A stretch of DNA of 62,500 nt, from the NCBI GenBank assembly GCA_012295275.1, contig CM022666.1, positions 2,533,616 to 2,596,115 of the forward strand, written 5' to 3'. A program made the translations under genes and the position numbers. Below, one piece after another: positions 17,740-31,606 of the stretch (positions within the stretch are counted from its first letter, which is position 1; each line of letters opens with the position of its first letter). The notes below the pieces were generated by a model. It had not been told where the DNA came from. It did not search any database and worked only from the letters and a program-made list of their open reading frames with translations. The DNA comes from Chrysomallon squamiferum (taxonomy: Eukaryota; Mollusca; Gastropoda; Neomphalida; Peltospiridae).

Positions 17740-20700
17740 GACGTATGTGTTTAAAACAAAAAATCTTTATTTTCCGACAAAGACCTGGTTAAACATCTAT
17801 ATGTGCAAATTTTACTACTTCATGAATAAAACATAAAACATTTTCTAAGAACATTTATTACAATGACACTCTGAAATAGTACAGGTTCAACAAACATGAA
17901 TCAAGGTGGGGGGAAAAAAAAAAAAAGTTGCACCATGGAGAGAAATTGGGAATGTTGCCATTTTAACTATCGTTGTTTAAATTTGTTTTTTCTAAAAATT
18001 TTATGAGCTGCAAATTCAATATATCTGACAGAAAAAAATATCCATTAATTTTAAATGTCCTTTTAATAATAACACATACAAATTTATTATGACTTTATTT
18101 TTTCCTAACAAATTTCTATAATAATGTTTTTGCCAATACACTTTTATCTTGAATAATCTCAAAAACCAGAATAGAATTTAAGTATAATGCCATATGAACA
18201 CATTAAAAATATCAGTACTGTCTTTTAAAGCAAAAAAAACAAAACAACAACAAACATTTAATGGCAATTATTTCCCCATGAACTGACTGAAACCATTTGA
18301 TACAGAGACTAAATGAACGTGGCTTTATAAAGTAAAAATGAAAAACTTAAATATTGCATCTACAAAATGTATAATTTTCTAACATCACCCTGTACTTGGA
18401 TAAACAAGTAAAAATTTACATGTGCTGCATTTGTGTTTTTTTTCTTCGTTTTTTCTTCATAAAATACAAGATTAGAAAAAGTGAAAATAGGTTTTAAAAA
18501 ACATTTCTTAAATTTTTTTTTAAATTTAAGTTGCACCTGCTTGTTAATGAGACAGTATTGAAATATTTTTTTTAATTTGTGGAGCCAGCTGACTGAAAAT
18601 AACTAGTGCAGTTCATGATCAATAACACCTTCACTATCTCAAGAAAGGCAACACAAATTGCTTCCCACCAAATGATCAGCATTTAATAAGAAACACATTT
18701 TAGTTAGAGCTAATGATGCTTTTGTGAAGTTTTTATATATACTTTTTTAAAATATCTTTTTCATGAACTGCATTATAGAATCGGTTCAGCTCCCCATTTA
18801 GCCAAATTCTACAAATAGTTCAGCACTCAGAACTGTACTATTAATTTTGTTAAAATACAACATGAAAGGAATGTAAATAATTCTTGATTATGGAGTTTTA
18901 AAGGATAAAATATCATGCAATAAGATTTAAAAACAAAAGCCATTCTCCCTTTCTAAATTACTTACTGCATCACACGACTTCACTGAAATGTACTATCAAA
19001 ATGTTATCCTGTTCTGACTATAAACTGTGTGATATGAAATGAAAACTAAAACATTAATCTGGCTGGCACAGGGTTTCACAAACAGTCACACACAATCCAA
19101 ATATTCAGACACTTCCACCAAACCATGATTTGTCTTCCACTCAATTTCACAAACACCCAAATTGAACAACATTTAACACACTTTTTTTCTATACTGCAAA
19201 GCAGAAATGCTAAAGGAAATGCTAATTTTTACCCCCTATATTAAAGGTATCTTACTGAAAGCCTACATTTTAAAAAAATGTATAAAAGATTTTGTGGTAT
19301 ACAACAATATCAACATTTATTTTCACCTTCTGTACTAGCAATTTTCATAATACTCCATGTTGCCATGAAGTTTTATTAATTGTCTCTCATTTTACTATTT
19401 AATTTTCTCAGTTCTAATCTATGTTAACAAATTTTGCACACATCTATTTAACATTTTAAATTGTGAAATGAAACCAAGTTGGAGGCATAAAAATGTCATG
19501 TTTGGTTTCCAAGGCATTTATTAAAAAAAAAAAAAAAAAATTAGAAATTTGATGGATGAAAAGGAAATACATAAGATGATCCTATAAACAGGTTTTAAAT
19601 TTTAATGCAAGCTGTATTTTATGCTTTAACATCTCATTTATTAAATTTACTCAGATACAGCTTACAGCATTAATAAATAATTGTGATATACAGTTCTTTT
19701 TATTTTCAAATAAAATATTAATGCTGGAGATTCAGAATTTTTCTTTTTCTTTAAATGTCACTTTCACATTTTCTGCAATAATATATCTAAGCTATGCTAA
19801 AATCATTTATATACAAAGCTTAAAAGAAACACCAACAATTCAGATATCATCATCACCAAAAAAAGTACAATGCCACTATTTCTGTATAGCAATACACTGA
19901 AAATTATTTATCATCCTGTACATGATACCATTGTTTCATCACAATTATGTATGTTCTAACAATAAAAAAAAACTCTAAAAACAAAATAAGAAAGAAAAAA
20001 GAAAAAACAACAACCTTTCTGATTATTGAAATAAAACTGTGTACATAATTATGTAAATTACAAAATATAAACATCATTAAAAAAAATTTAAAAAACATTT
20101 ATATTATTAATAGTAATAATAATAATCATAATGAAGATATTAATAAAAGTAATAATTTAGTTGTAATAACACTAATAAAATGAAACTTTAAAGAAACATT
20201 AAAATCATTTGTGCATTTTTTATATATATATGTATATACTAGGATATAGGTTAATGTAAAATGTACAGTTGCTAAACAAATGTTGCAACACAGAATTCCT
20301 GATTCTGTGTCATTTAAAAAAAAAATTTTTTTTTTTTTTTTTACTAGCAGATCTTCTCTGCTCTTGTTTACTAGTTAATGCTTTTCTTGAAACTCTTCTC
20401 AGAATGACTTTAACCTAGGTTGGGTTAAAATGCATAATAATTCTTTATGAAGAACATTTCATTTTTTTTTTAAACACTTGTTCAAAATATTCAACATTAA
20501 TTAAAACCCCTAAGAAATCAATTTCTGATTATTTTTTTCCTTCCAAACATTTAAACAGCCTTCTTAAAATTTTACTGGCTGCTCAACATATTATATTTTT
20601 ATTTTTGCTTTCATGTCAATGCTGAAAAATCTACTTTGTAAACATTTTATAAAAAGATTTCTCCTGTTTATTTATAAAGGGGAAAAAAAAAAAAAAAAAA

Positions 20701-20782
20701 AAATGGGAAGATAAGAGAGAGAGAGAAAAAATCACAGTTCCCTCAGAAAAGGAGAGGATAACAGACTAATACTAAACAAGTA
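17740..20782 (-). other. Probable 3'UTR of the first Na+/K+-ATPase beta gene
   Basis: Downstream, in gene sense, of the stop at 20783. The stretch is AT-rich and contains none of the long microsatellites seen on either side, as long animal 3'UTRs often do. A minus-strand AATAAA lies near its far end at 17766-17771. Length and end point are inferred. Confidence 0.5.
17766..17771 (-). terminator. Candidate polyadenylation signal AATAAA
   Basis: The minus strand reads AATAAA here, about 3 kb past the beta-subunit stop codon, at the point where repeat-poor sequence gives way to repeat-rich sequence. AATAAA is common by chance in this base composition. Confidence 0.35.
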
Positions 20783-23700
20783 TTAATCGACGAGTATTTC
20801 AAAGTGAATGCTTCCCTGAACATGCATGCGACTGTGCTCAATGTTCTTAGCCCAGGCCTTGCACTCGATCATGATTCCGACATGTGGCTGCATATGCTTG
20901 AAGTGGGCCATTATCAGTGGCTGCAGATAACCTTTCTGATTGCGATAAGGGTAGAAGTGCATAGGGAACCCTTGTGAAGGATAGTACTCGATCTTTCCAA
21001 GATTGTCCTGGTCACCAGGATTCTGTAATTAAAAAAGTTTTATGTAAAAACTAAAAAACATGGCCCAAACTTCTGAACTTATAAATAAATTTATTTATAT
21101 AAAAAAAATAGTAACTCCACTGCCCACTTATCTCCAAAAATCGCAAAAAACCAAAATAAAAATATTGAAAAAACAACTTAACACCTGAAAACTGTTACGT
21201 TTTTAAGATCTATCTTGGTATATTTTAGATACATACATACCAAGTACTAAAACATTACAGTCTCTGTGAATAAATTAATTGTTAAATGCCAAAGAAAGCA
21301 AATTATATTCAAAATGTTTAATCTATTAAAATACAAATGTCAATTAAATTTTAAAGTTAATACGTGCATTTAAGAGAAAACGTTACAGTAAATTGTTTAC
21401 TGTCACATATGTGAATATGTCTTATTTTCCACATCAGCTTGGAAGAACTTTTAGGTTACCCTAACAATTATAAAAGTGTACATCAGTTTAACTTCACTGA
21501 CCAAAACAAATATATATTTTGACGTACCTCGCCTTCGCATGAAATCCAAATGGCTTCATTGTTGTAAATTGCCTTTAAATCCTCAGGCATTGAATCAGGA
21601 TAGGAGTTATTGTCATAGGGTTCTGGAATCCAATCGAAAATCTGCCAACAAAATATTATTTTTTTTTTTTTTTATTTAGAAAGAACAGAAAACAGCAGAA
21701 AGTCTTGTAACCCCAGGAAAGAATATACCACAATCTTTGACAAACATGGTTCCATCATTTTCAGCCTTGTGCTCTAAAAATTCAGCTGCAACCCAGCTTT
21801 GTTCTGATCAGAGGTATTATTATTATGTATTCCATAAGTTAGCCCTTACTTACAGCTTGTATCAAGTTTAAAGATTTAGCTTGTATGAAGTTTAATGATT
21901 TCCAGCTTTCAGTGTTTTAATTATATTGTCAAATATTTTAAAGAATTACAGTTCATTCACATTTCTTCATTTTTACATTATTCAGCATCCAAAACGTAAA
22001 ATACTGTCATACATCTGTGAATTTAAAAAACAAATAAACAAAAATTGTAAAGTACCTTATTCAGTTTGAGAAGAATACATGGTGTGCCCTCTTTGTAGCC
22101 GAAGTCTTCTCCACATTTGTCTAGGACATCTGTCAGGTTTACACGGCATGCTGTTGTCTCCTTAAGTCTCATCTCTTTGCCATCACAATCAACAATATTG
22201 TCTTCATCTTTTGGGTTAATGTATTCTTAAAAAAAAAAAAAAAAAAAAAAAAATTTAATTAAAAAAACCTAAAATAACATATTACATTTAAGTATAAAAT
22301 AAAAATCTAAATGTTTTCCCTGAAAACCAAAAATACATTTTTTTTTTTTTTTTTTAATTTTTATAAATTATTTGGCATGTGTTCATCATAAAAAGGAATA
22401 TTTCATCTTAGAAATTAGATGAATGACAATCTCATTTATTATTTAGGTATCTGGTTACTGATATGCATTCAACTAACAAATAATAAAATTTAAAAATGTA
22501 TCCTCTAAATCAAAAATCTTAGGCAAATAATAGGATGCAATTATTGATGATGAAAATTTAGTACTCATTGATTAAGATTTCTTAAACATACATGAATGTG
22601 TTTTAAGAAGTAATTATTTACCACTGAATGTAATACAGTATTTAAATGTTTTTAAAATAACAAGCAAAAAAGAGTTATTTTTGTTTTTCATTATAGAACA
22701 ATAGCTGAATATATTAATTTGAAGAAAAAACAATAAAAATCTCTAAATTATAATGTAATGTTTTTTCCTCTTTTGACATTTATTCAACAAAATACTTAGT
22801 TATTTCTTCTTGATTTAACTGAAAGTGTTCATGAGACTAACAAAACAACTATTATGCTTGTATGATAAAACCCCCAAACTGTTGGATTTTTAATATTCAT
22901 TTCTGAACTTGTTCTAGTAATAAAATATTACATAAAAATCCTTGTTTATTTTAATAACATTCTTACTTGCTAAGAACTTGTTGATATGGTCCACATACGG
23001 TTTAACTTGTTTGGCATTGGTTCTCTCGTACCTGATTAGAGTGGTATCCACATCTGGCATTGGTTTAAAACCAACTCCTACACAAAAGAAAATTAAAAAA
23101 ATAAATAAAATGTCAAACAATATTCACAGAACACAATAATACCTGTATGCAACATAAGATCCCCTTGCTGTGTGAAAAAAAAAAAATAGTCTATTGTTTG
23201 ATGGCAACTCAGTACCAACACATTATAATTAAATTTTAAGAAATTACTAAATATTTCTACAATGAAATACTAAGCTAAAATGATGATAATTTAATTTAAC
23301 TCATTTTTCCATCAGCTGAATGCAGACAATAAAAAAATGTTACAAATTCAGACTATTTGTACATTTAAATTATTAAAATTTTTAAAGCAAAATAATGTTA
23401 ACAGTGAATTTTCATCAAGATTTCTTTGCCACATTCAGTAATTCTTAAAATTTTATTGTCAAAATATAAAAACAGAAATTTTATTAAATAATTTTGTAAT
23501 ACACTAACACAAATGACATAATTTCTTTCTGAAAAAAATAAAATAAATAAAAAAAGGCCATATCCAAATAACGTGTAGGCAATACCTAAAAACAAAGTAT
23601 TAACAGTACTGTGAATAAAGAAATTCAGTTAAAATTGCTGTTATAAATATTTATATTACAGCAGTCAAACTATATCAGTATATGTGGATCTGAACTCATC

Positions 23701-26700
23701 AAAATTCTTACCTGGATTTCCTTTTAATAAACTGTCAGTACCCATAAGTTTTGGATAGTGGCCATCTAATGTCTGATAAAAGACTGCCAGAAGTCCAACA
23801 AAGAAACCTGACAAACATGTGTAGTATATCAGATAGAAAAGACCAATTTCACCTGAAAAATAGATGAACAAGATCATTATTATTATTATTATTATCAGTG
23901 ACAAATGTAAATGTATGAACCAAACTGTACATGATATCCTTATCTGAATTAAAAATTCTGCCTTCATAAGTTACATGCATTTCAATAATTCCAAATGTCC
24001 CAGTTTTTTGGTACAAAAAAAAGGACCAAATTTTAGTTACACAGAATTATTTTAAATTGTATAATCATCAACAATAATATAAAATAAAATAATAAAGAAA
24101 GTAAAAGAATTTCTTTTGTAGTAAATGAATAAAATAAAATAAAAAGTTACAGCAAACTGGTTGACAAAGATATTGCCTGAAATGAGACCATTGTAAATGT
24201 AATTATATCATAAAATCAATATTAAACATTTATATAATAAACATTTCATAACAAAGCTACCATCTTTTTGCTTCAACATAGCATTTATAAACCAGGTGAC
24301 TTAACGATTTGGCATTTTAGTTCAGTATCATTTTATTTCATGAATGATCAAACAATAACTTAATGCTTTAGTGTACAAATTAAGTTCTAGTTACAAATTT
24401 TACAGTAGTATGTATAAAATGTGTAAGTTTTTATTTACATGCTTTGTACATTTTAATTTATTTTTCACATCCATAACCTGAGTGGAATAAAATAAATGAA
24501 CTGGATTTTATTTATTGATGGCTATAATATCAAAGATTTATAAAAGTTTTATTAAGCTACTATATAAATAAGCAAGATGACATTCTTTTTTATTTGAAAA
24601 TAATTGAAAAAAACAAAACAAAAAACACACCAATATAAAATAAATAAATAAATAAATAAAAATGTGTTTCTTGTATATTTCTGTCAAAGTTATAATTAGT
24701 GTACAGGACAAATTAACAATGTAAACTGAATGTTCAGTTGAATTTTTTTTGTATTTTTATTATTGAAAAGGCCAGGAAGGTCAATGCAACCTATGAAAAT
24801 TTGCTGCCTAATGGAAAATTCCTGAACTATGTGATCACTGAGGTCAAGAGAAGGATTTAGGTTTGACTTAAATGAATAAAACCATCATCATATGGCTGTT
24901 TTTTGTTTGTTTTCTGTTTTTTTAAATCTGTCTCAATTATTATTAAAATTATTGTTATTTTGTTTTTTTTAAGATTTTAAATTATATTTAATTTTGGAAA
25001 ATAGGTCAAATGCTCAGTGAAGTGGGATTAAATAAACTGTAACGGTCCTCTGAAAGAAACAGCAAATGTCATTCAAGCATGAATGTCACCCTAGTGTCAG
25101 CTTTAGTTTCCTTTAATACGACAAAGACAATTTATCATCGTGCACTGTACAACACATTAGTTACAGTAATAAAATCATGCTGTCAGCACTAGAATAGAGT
25201 TTTATGAAAGATAAAATGTTTATACAAATAAAATATTTTAATAATTTTTTTTTTTTTTTTTTTTTTTTTAAAGTATTTTTAAAGTATTTAGATGATTATA
25301 AGTGCTTCTGAACTTGTCCCAACAAAATAAAAACTGACAGTTAAGCCCTAAGCAAGTTTATGTTATTGATTATTTAAAACCAGTAAAATAAATTACATAT
25401 ATACATACACAGTTATCTGTGGAAGCAAGCAGATGTTAGGGGTTTTATTATCTACATTTCTTTTAAAATTAGTGTTCTTTCTGATAAAATTGTTTTTGTT
25501 CGTTCTAAACACTATTTTGGCCTGTTATTTCAAACACATCAAAATTCATAACTTGTTTCTTTTTAAGCAAGCAGACCTTGATAACAATATTGCAATTTAG
25601 TACACCATTACTTATAAACACACACCTACTCATACAACAGGGGAAAAAAATTCACTCTATTATATATATACAAATGATTTCAATAAACTCTGAAAAGAGA
25701 AGTTCTTAGGCTCATGCAACTAAATTCCTCATGACATTGCACCTGGAATCATAATGAAGTCAATTGTTACATTTCACTAGACCAATTTAGAAATAGCCAT
25801 TCCATTTGCACTTGCACAGTGGATATTTACATATCATTAATAGTAATACTGTAACAATTTCACCTCATTAGATTACAGTTTACAATGTTATTTACAACTT
25901 ATTGTCAAATAGCTGTGGTGTATTTTTAAGTAATATATTCATTGGTGTACAAGTTGTTGGATTTCATTTTGTACAGACATTTGCACTGCAGTAGCTATAA
26001 AAAAAAAATTAAAAAAATTAAAAGTATATTCAGCATTGAACTGCAAAGTGTTTAATGATCTTTAAGCTTTATTGTTCTTTTAGTAAAACCTAGTGCGAAA
26101 TTGAAGTTATAAAAAAATAAAAAATAAAAAATAACAGTAAACATTTTGGAGTACTATTTCAACATAAACCAGAAATTTGATAATCATGTTATCCTAGTTA
26201 AGAATAATGTTTTGAAATAAATAGTTCAAACAGCCAACAAAATGTTTTTAAAAACACATATTGTGAAATAGTTAAGAAACAAACAAGATAAAAAAAAAAT
26301 AACCTAACCATAACTGATTCGTCAGTGGTATATGATTTCACAAAAATGTACACAGTAGGATTTAAAAAAAAAAAAAAGTGTCACAGCTCTACTTCTAGAA
26401 AAGGTGACCCCTGAATGACAGTAGCTTTTTAACTAGAAGCCATAAATCCCAGGATACTCTTACATTTACGCTGACATGCATTTCCCGAAGGCAAGTTTCC
26501 TTGTAATGTCCTCTAGATTTCAGTTGTCATTGTCCACTGACCATATCAAAGGTTTTAAATAAGTACATGCTTTCTCAAGTTAATGGATGAAAATAATTGA
26601 TTTAAAATTTATATTTATATTCAGGTACACAATAAAGCGTTACAAAATGCATTAGAATTTACTTGAATGACCCTCAATTTATTTATTATGCAAATATGAC

Positions 26701-28079
26701 CTCATTTTAGAAACCACTGAAAAACATTAAACAGAGATATATGCTTTATGGGAATATGATGATTTAAAGGTTTTTCTTTCTAGAAAATTACTGAAAACAA
26801 GAATGCTTCCTATCAAAACATTAAACAATATTACTAATTATAAAACCAGACTTACTCTTGTTAATACTTGTTATGCAAGATCTGGCAAGTAACTGCTTGA
26901 ATACATCGTTATATCATTCTCAGGAAAATAATTTAGAAATGTTTTATAATAACATATTTGAAATGATGATGACCAAAGAAATATTTCATTTATTTAAACT
27001 TTTAATATATGGCACATTACTGGGCTATACTAATAATTATATGACAATGGCATTAATTCAACAACTGACATTTTTTTTGGAATAAAGGTAGTCTTGATAT
27101 CAAGACCGATTTACGTCTGGTAAATATAAATGTTTTTAGTTACATGGCACTTTAAATATCCTGAGTTATAACAGTATCTGTGATATATAATATATTTTCA
27201 CTGATACAGTACAATTCCAGGGTCTCTCTGATTTCCGTCATAGTTCAGTGTTTTATCATTAGATGCTGACACCCACAATGGCAGTGAAGAAAAGTTTATT
27301 TTTAACTGTAACTGATAAACAGAAACCCACTTCAAAATAATATTTGCAGAACTTTTACTCTGAACTAATCTGAGAACATCAAGTATTATGTGATCAATAC
27401 ATGATAATATCTGAGCAAATTAGTTAAACATTAATTTTTAGGAGTGTTATTTTTAATTTACTGTCCTTCTTATTGATTTCTATGTATATCGACTATGAAA
27501 TTCCATGTGTGTACTTCGTAGAATAAAACAAAAATATGTTAAATGAGAATATAATAGATTGTGTACAATTTTTTATTGTAAATATATTTTTTCGTCAAAA
27601 AAATAAAACACTGAAAGTAACTAAGGATTGATCCTTTGCATTTAACGATATTTATTCCTCGCTGAACATGATGGCGTGGGTATTAACATTTTTAATACGA
27701 AAATAGACTGTGGTTTTACAATCTTTTCGGTGTATTTTTCATTAGTTACCAGAAGTGTTTGCTAAATCTTTGTTTTGAGCCGCTTGAACGACAAAATCCT
27801 ATCGCTTTTCAAGTATTCTTGGCATTTTAAATCCAGAACGTGGTTTCCAACAAATATAAAAAAATTAGAACAATTCTGCAAATATATTTGGACCTGGACA
27901 AGACTTCAACGCGTTCAAGGACACCATGTCATACAATGATACACGAAAATTCATATATTCAGCATAAAATACTACTTACCCCAACTTCGTGCACCTCTTC
28001 CCAGTAATTTCTTTTCATCTGAATTCCATACAAAATGCAAGAATCCAGTTATTTGCTGTTTCAAAGTTTGTTTCTCCAT
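20783..28079 (-). CDS. ATP1B: Na+/K+-transporting ATPase subunit beta, paralogue A, six exons
   Basis: Exons in gene order: 28079-27980, 23852-23712, 23077-22967, 22225-22056, 21641-21528, 21022-20783; phases 1,1,1,0,0; 291 codons plus stop. The beta subunit chaperones the catalytic alpha subunit to the plasma membrane and shapes K+ affinity. Single-span type II layout: short cytoplasmic tail (residues 1-36), one membrane helix (about 37-59, with IYYTC), and a large extracellular domain. All six family cysteines are present as three likely disulfide pairs (in VDC, TAC, DKC, TPC, ISC, IEC). N-linked sequons occur at NLT in exon 4 and NNS in exon 5. Exon borders carry the conserved CILLKLNK and IFDWIP, and the C-terminus is HFEILVD. 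The start is the first ATG upstream of the helix. Confidence 0.95.
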
Positions 28080-28260
28080 TTTGACGTTGAGAGGGTAATG
28101 GACAATCTAACCTTCAAGGTGCTCAGATGCGCTGTGTGCGAGTTTCGACCAGTCGATCGACGCTTTATGAATGATCACGTGACCAACCGGTTTGACATTT
28201 TCACACTGGATGTTACGTACGAGAAAGTAGTAATAGTAGTTTAAATTATTTTTATTTAAA
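28080..28260 (-). promoter_or_regulatory. Probable promoter and 5'UTR of beta paralogue A
   Basis: Directly upstream of the start codon at 28079. The sequence is clearly richer in G, C and CpG than its surroundings, and has a palindromic E-box in TCACGTGAC context at 28175-28183. No transcription start can be placed from sequence alone. Confidence 0.4.
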
Positions 28261-28664
28261 AAAATAAAATAAATGAAGCAATAAATATATTAAAATTAAA
28301 ATAATTCATCTTATTGAAGGCAATCGTAGTAATTGTAACTTTATAATTATGTTTTTATATTTCCATGTCCACTGCAGAATATAAAAACTATATTAACAAT
28401 GAACATTTCCCAATCCAGCTAAGGATAAATGTGCAGAATATAAATGCCTGTAAAAGATTTCTTTTCAAACTGATAACAATAGCAAATAGGGATTTTCTGT
28501 ATGCATATATTATTATCCAATAAAAATTATAATTATTATTAAAATATGTTAAGCTGGTTGTTATCATAACAGTTATATTCTTCATTCAATCCAAAATGAA
28601 ATCCAGCAACAATGGTACAAAGTAACAACACTAATAATAATAAAATATATTTTACTAATTTTAT

Positions 28665-28668
28665 ATAG

Positions 28669-28699
<31 letters not shown>
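28665..28699. repeat. (ATAG)n microsatellite
   Basis: About nine AGAT/ATAG units with one variant. They lie in the gap between the two beta-subunit genes. Confidence 0.95.
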
Positions 28700-28700
<1 letters not shown>

Positions 28701-28719
28701 GGTAATTAAATAAAGAAAA

Positions 28720-31606
28720 ACAAGACAAAAGATTTTAATATCAAAATATTGCTTTAATATTGTATAAAAATTATATTATGTACAATTTTAAAACTTATTA
28801 CTGGTTGGCTAAATTTAATCTAACAAAAGAGATTATTCTTTTCTAAAATACAATAACAAGTATACAAAGTATTTCAGAACATTTTTCTTTTTTTTGTTTA
28901 ACATTTACTAATAAACATATTAAGTCAATATATTTTTTATACGGTACATGTATCCTAAATACATGTTAATGACACTTTGCAGATGTACAAAATACCCAAA
29001 TATCATCTTGTAACATTAAATTTTTATTAGATACTGCTAATTAACATATTTTTGTATTTATCTCAACAGTCAACAGCCCACATATATTATTATTTTTTTT
29101 AATTTATTTATTTATTTATTTTTTTTTTTTTTTTTTGTTGTGGGGCATATTTAATATTCATTTTTTGCATCTGGCCACAAATCCATCTTTGTTATTACTA
29201 TAAAGTAATATTCTCAGTTCTTGAAATTCAGGATACTTGAAATATAATTATAAAAAATTTATATTACAATCCAGTTTCTACATGGCTATATTTAAATGAC
29301 TGATACATTATTTTAAAAAAACAGAAAGCAGATTCAATAATATTATTTTTTAAATTATGTAAATGTTGTATTATTCTTTGTATCTGTTTTAAACCATTTA
29401 TATTATATTTTGTTTCCTGTGATATTATTTCCCTGTTCTTCAAATCAAAATATAAATTTTATCAACACAACCTCATGTAGAGTTCTAATAGGAACAAGAT
29501 CAATTATTTTGAAACAGCTGTTCCTATTATAGAATTATACAGTATTAATAATCATCAAAAATACTTTCCTGCCTACAGTTCAACACCATAAACATATAAC
29601 AAAATTCTTTAGTTATGAAAAATATATACTAAGATGATGAATATGCCTGTCACATGTTAAGTTAAATATATTATAAAAAAAAGTTTATATACTTGTTAAA
29701 TGTCACACAGTTCATACTTAAATCATTGGTATGTTGCATTTGTAAAACAAAGGGTAAAAAAACCCACACAAGTACATAAGATGAACAAACATAATCAGTA
29801 AAATATATATACTTAACTAATATGGTTTGCTAGATTCATGATAATGCAAAGTATATACAAGAATATACAAATATACATTTTAACATAAAATAAAAACGAT
29901 TTTGATCTAGAAATAGAAAAACTGCAATGACTTTTTAAAATCTAAACTAAAAAAAAATGAAGGCAAATCAAATCATTACAAATAATATTATTAAAGTAAT
30001 TATTAAAATGATAAAAAGGACAAGTTGTACTAATAATATTAAAGATTTCTGTAACTTGTTTCTCTTTTCTTCTGCCGTAACTGAATCAAATACCTTTTTT
30101 TTTTAATTATTGTTTATTTCAGCATTATTATTTTTATTTTAACTAAACAAATATAAACTGACAATTTATGTAAAATATTTAAAACAATTATAAAAAAAAA
30201 TCACTTTTCCCCAAAGTTTTGAATGTTTAAAATTAAGTAATATTTTAAAATAGATAAAGTAAATTTTATATATATATAAAATAATAAGAAAGATCTGAAA
30301 TATTAAATTCATCTGCATTGGTTGAATTTTTTTCTTTATTTAGGAGATGTATTAAATATTTTCCAGCATCTGATTTAAATATATCAATTCAAAAGCCCTG
30401 ATTATAAATTAATATAACAATACACATAATGGAATGTTTGTGATTAACAAGGCAATGAATTTCAAAAGATTAAGGTAAATAAATTAACATATGGAATGTT
30501 TGCTAATAACAAATAACATAATTTTTTAAAAAGGTTTACAACTAATTCCATTTAAGATTAATCACCATTACTGGTTATGGAGTAATGTGAACATTAATAA
30601 ATTATTACTCCACAAACTGTAAGACCAATTGCTAAAAACAGCTGAAAGCATCAAAAATTACAGTTACATAAAACAGTATAAAAGAAAGGAATGTATTATG
30701 GTTGAATATAGCACCACTATTCAAAAAATTAATTAATGTTAAATAACAATAAATTGGTTGTAATATTTACAATCTTAATTAAAGGGGCACAACTCTCAGA
30801 TAATTTGATGAATAAAGAACCATAACTCACACATGAAGATGCACTCAAAAATGAAGTAATTTAGTCAGCATCACAGAAAAACAAAATACAATCGATTTTA
30901 AAAGTGACTGACAGAAAAACAAATCTAATTTTGTTAGGATATAATATCCATTTTGCTTTCCTTCAGCTAAAAAAAAAAAAAAGAAAAAAGAAAAACAAAA
31001 GAGGAATATCTTGCTTTTTTTGTGGACATATTTTGTACAGTTAAGGAAACTAGTATAAAAAATATTCCATTAATAAATGATAAAGACAAATTTAACAGTT
31101 TGTTAATGAATGGTACATGGCAAAATATTTTCAAACAATCACAAGGTATCTTAGTTATTAATGATAAAGACATTTTGCAAATTTGTCTGTAGTGTGTGTG
31201 GATTTATATAGTGTTTATATGTGTATATGTGTATGTCTGTGTGCATGTTAGCTTGTATTTGATCATATTTGTAGTTTCAAGATTGTAATTGTGCTTATGT
31301 GTGGCAGAAGAGAAAGCAAAAAATGTCTTACTGATGAAAGAACCTTTTTACATTAGTATGAAATGACACCTATAATTTTATTAAGTGCTATTAATAATAA
31401 CATCAAAATCACGAAGGTTACGATTATAAAAATTAAAAATGGAAGATGAGGAAGAAATGACAACAGAGATTTTTTTTTTTTTTGATTACCCATGGACAGA
31501 TTTTTTTTTTTTTTTTTTTTCAAATTTGATAACAGGTAACCATCACAAATACCTGTATGTTCATATTTTTTTTTTTTTTGTTCAACTAATTTTAAAAATG
31601 AAAAGG
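28720..31606 (-). other. Probable 3'UTR of the second beta gene
   Basis: Downstream of the stop at 31607 in gene sense. AT-rich and free of long microsatellites apart from T-rich runs at 29100-29140 and 31470-31580. No gene is seen on either strand. The 3' end is not resolved because AATAAA-like hexamers are frequent. Confidence 0.4.

Larger units (their letters stand above)
8944..17740. other. Intergenic or upstream interval, repeat-rich, no coding gene supported
   Basis: No open frame here resembles a known protein. Most of the longer frames are translations of microsatellites. Apart from the possible non-coding exon near 11.7 kb there is a CpG-richer patch at about 15200-15420, and a perfect inverted AGGTCAA repeat at 14440-14459. 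The remainder is AT-rich filler and simple repeats. Confidence 0.55.
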
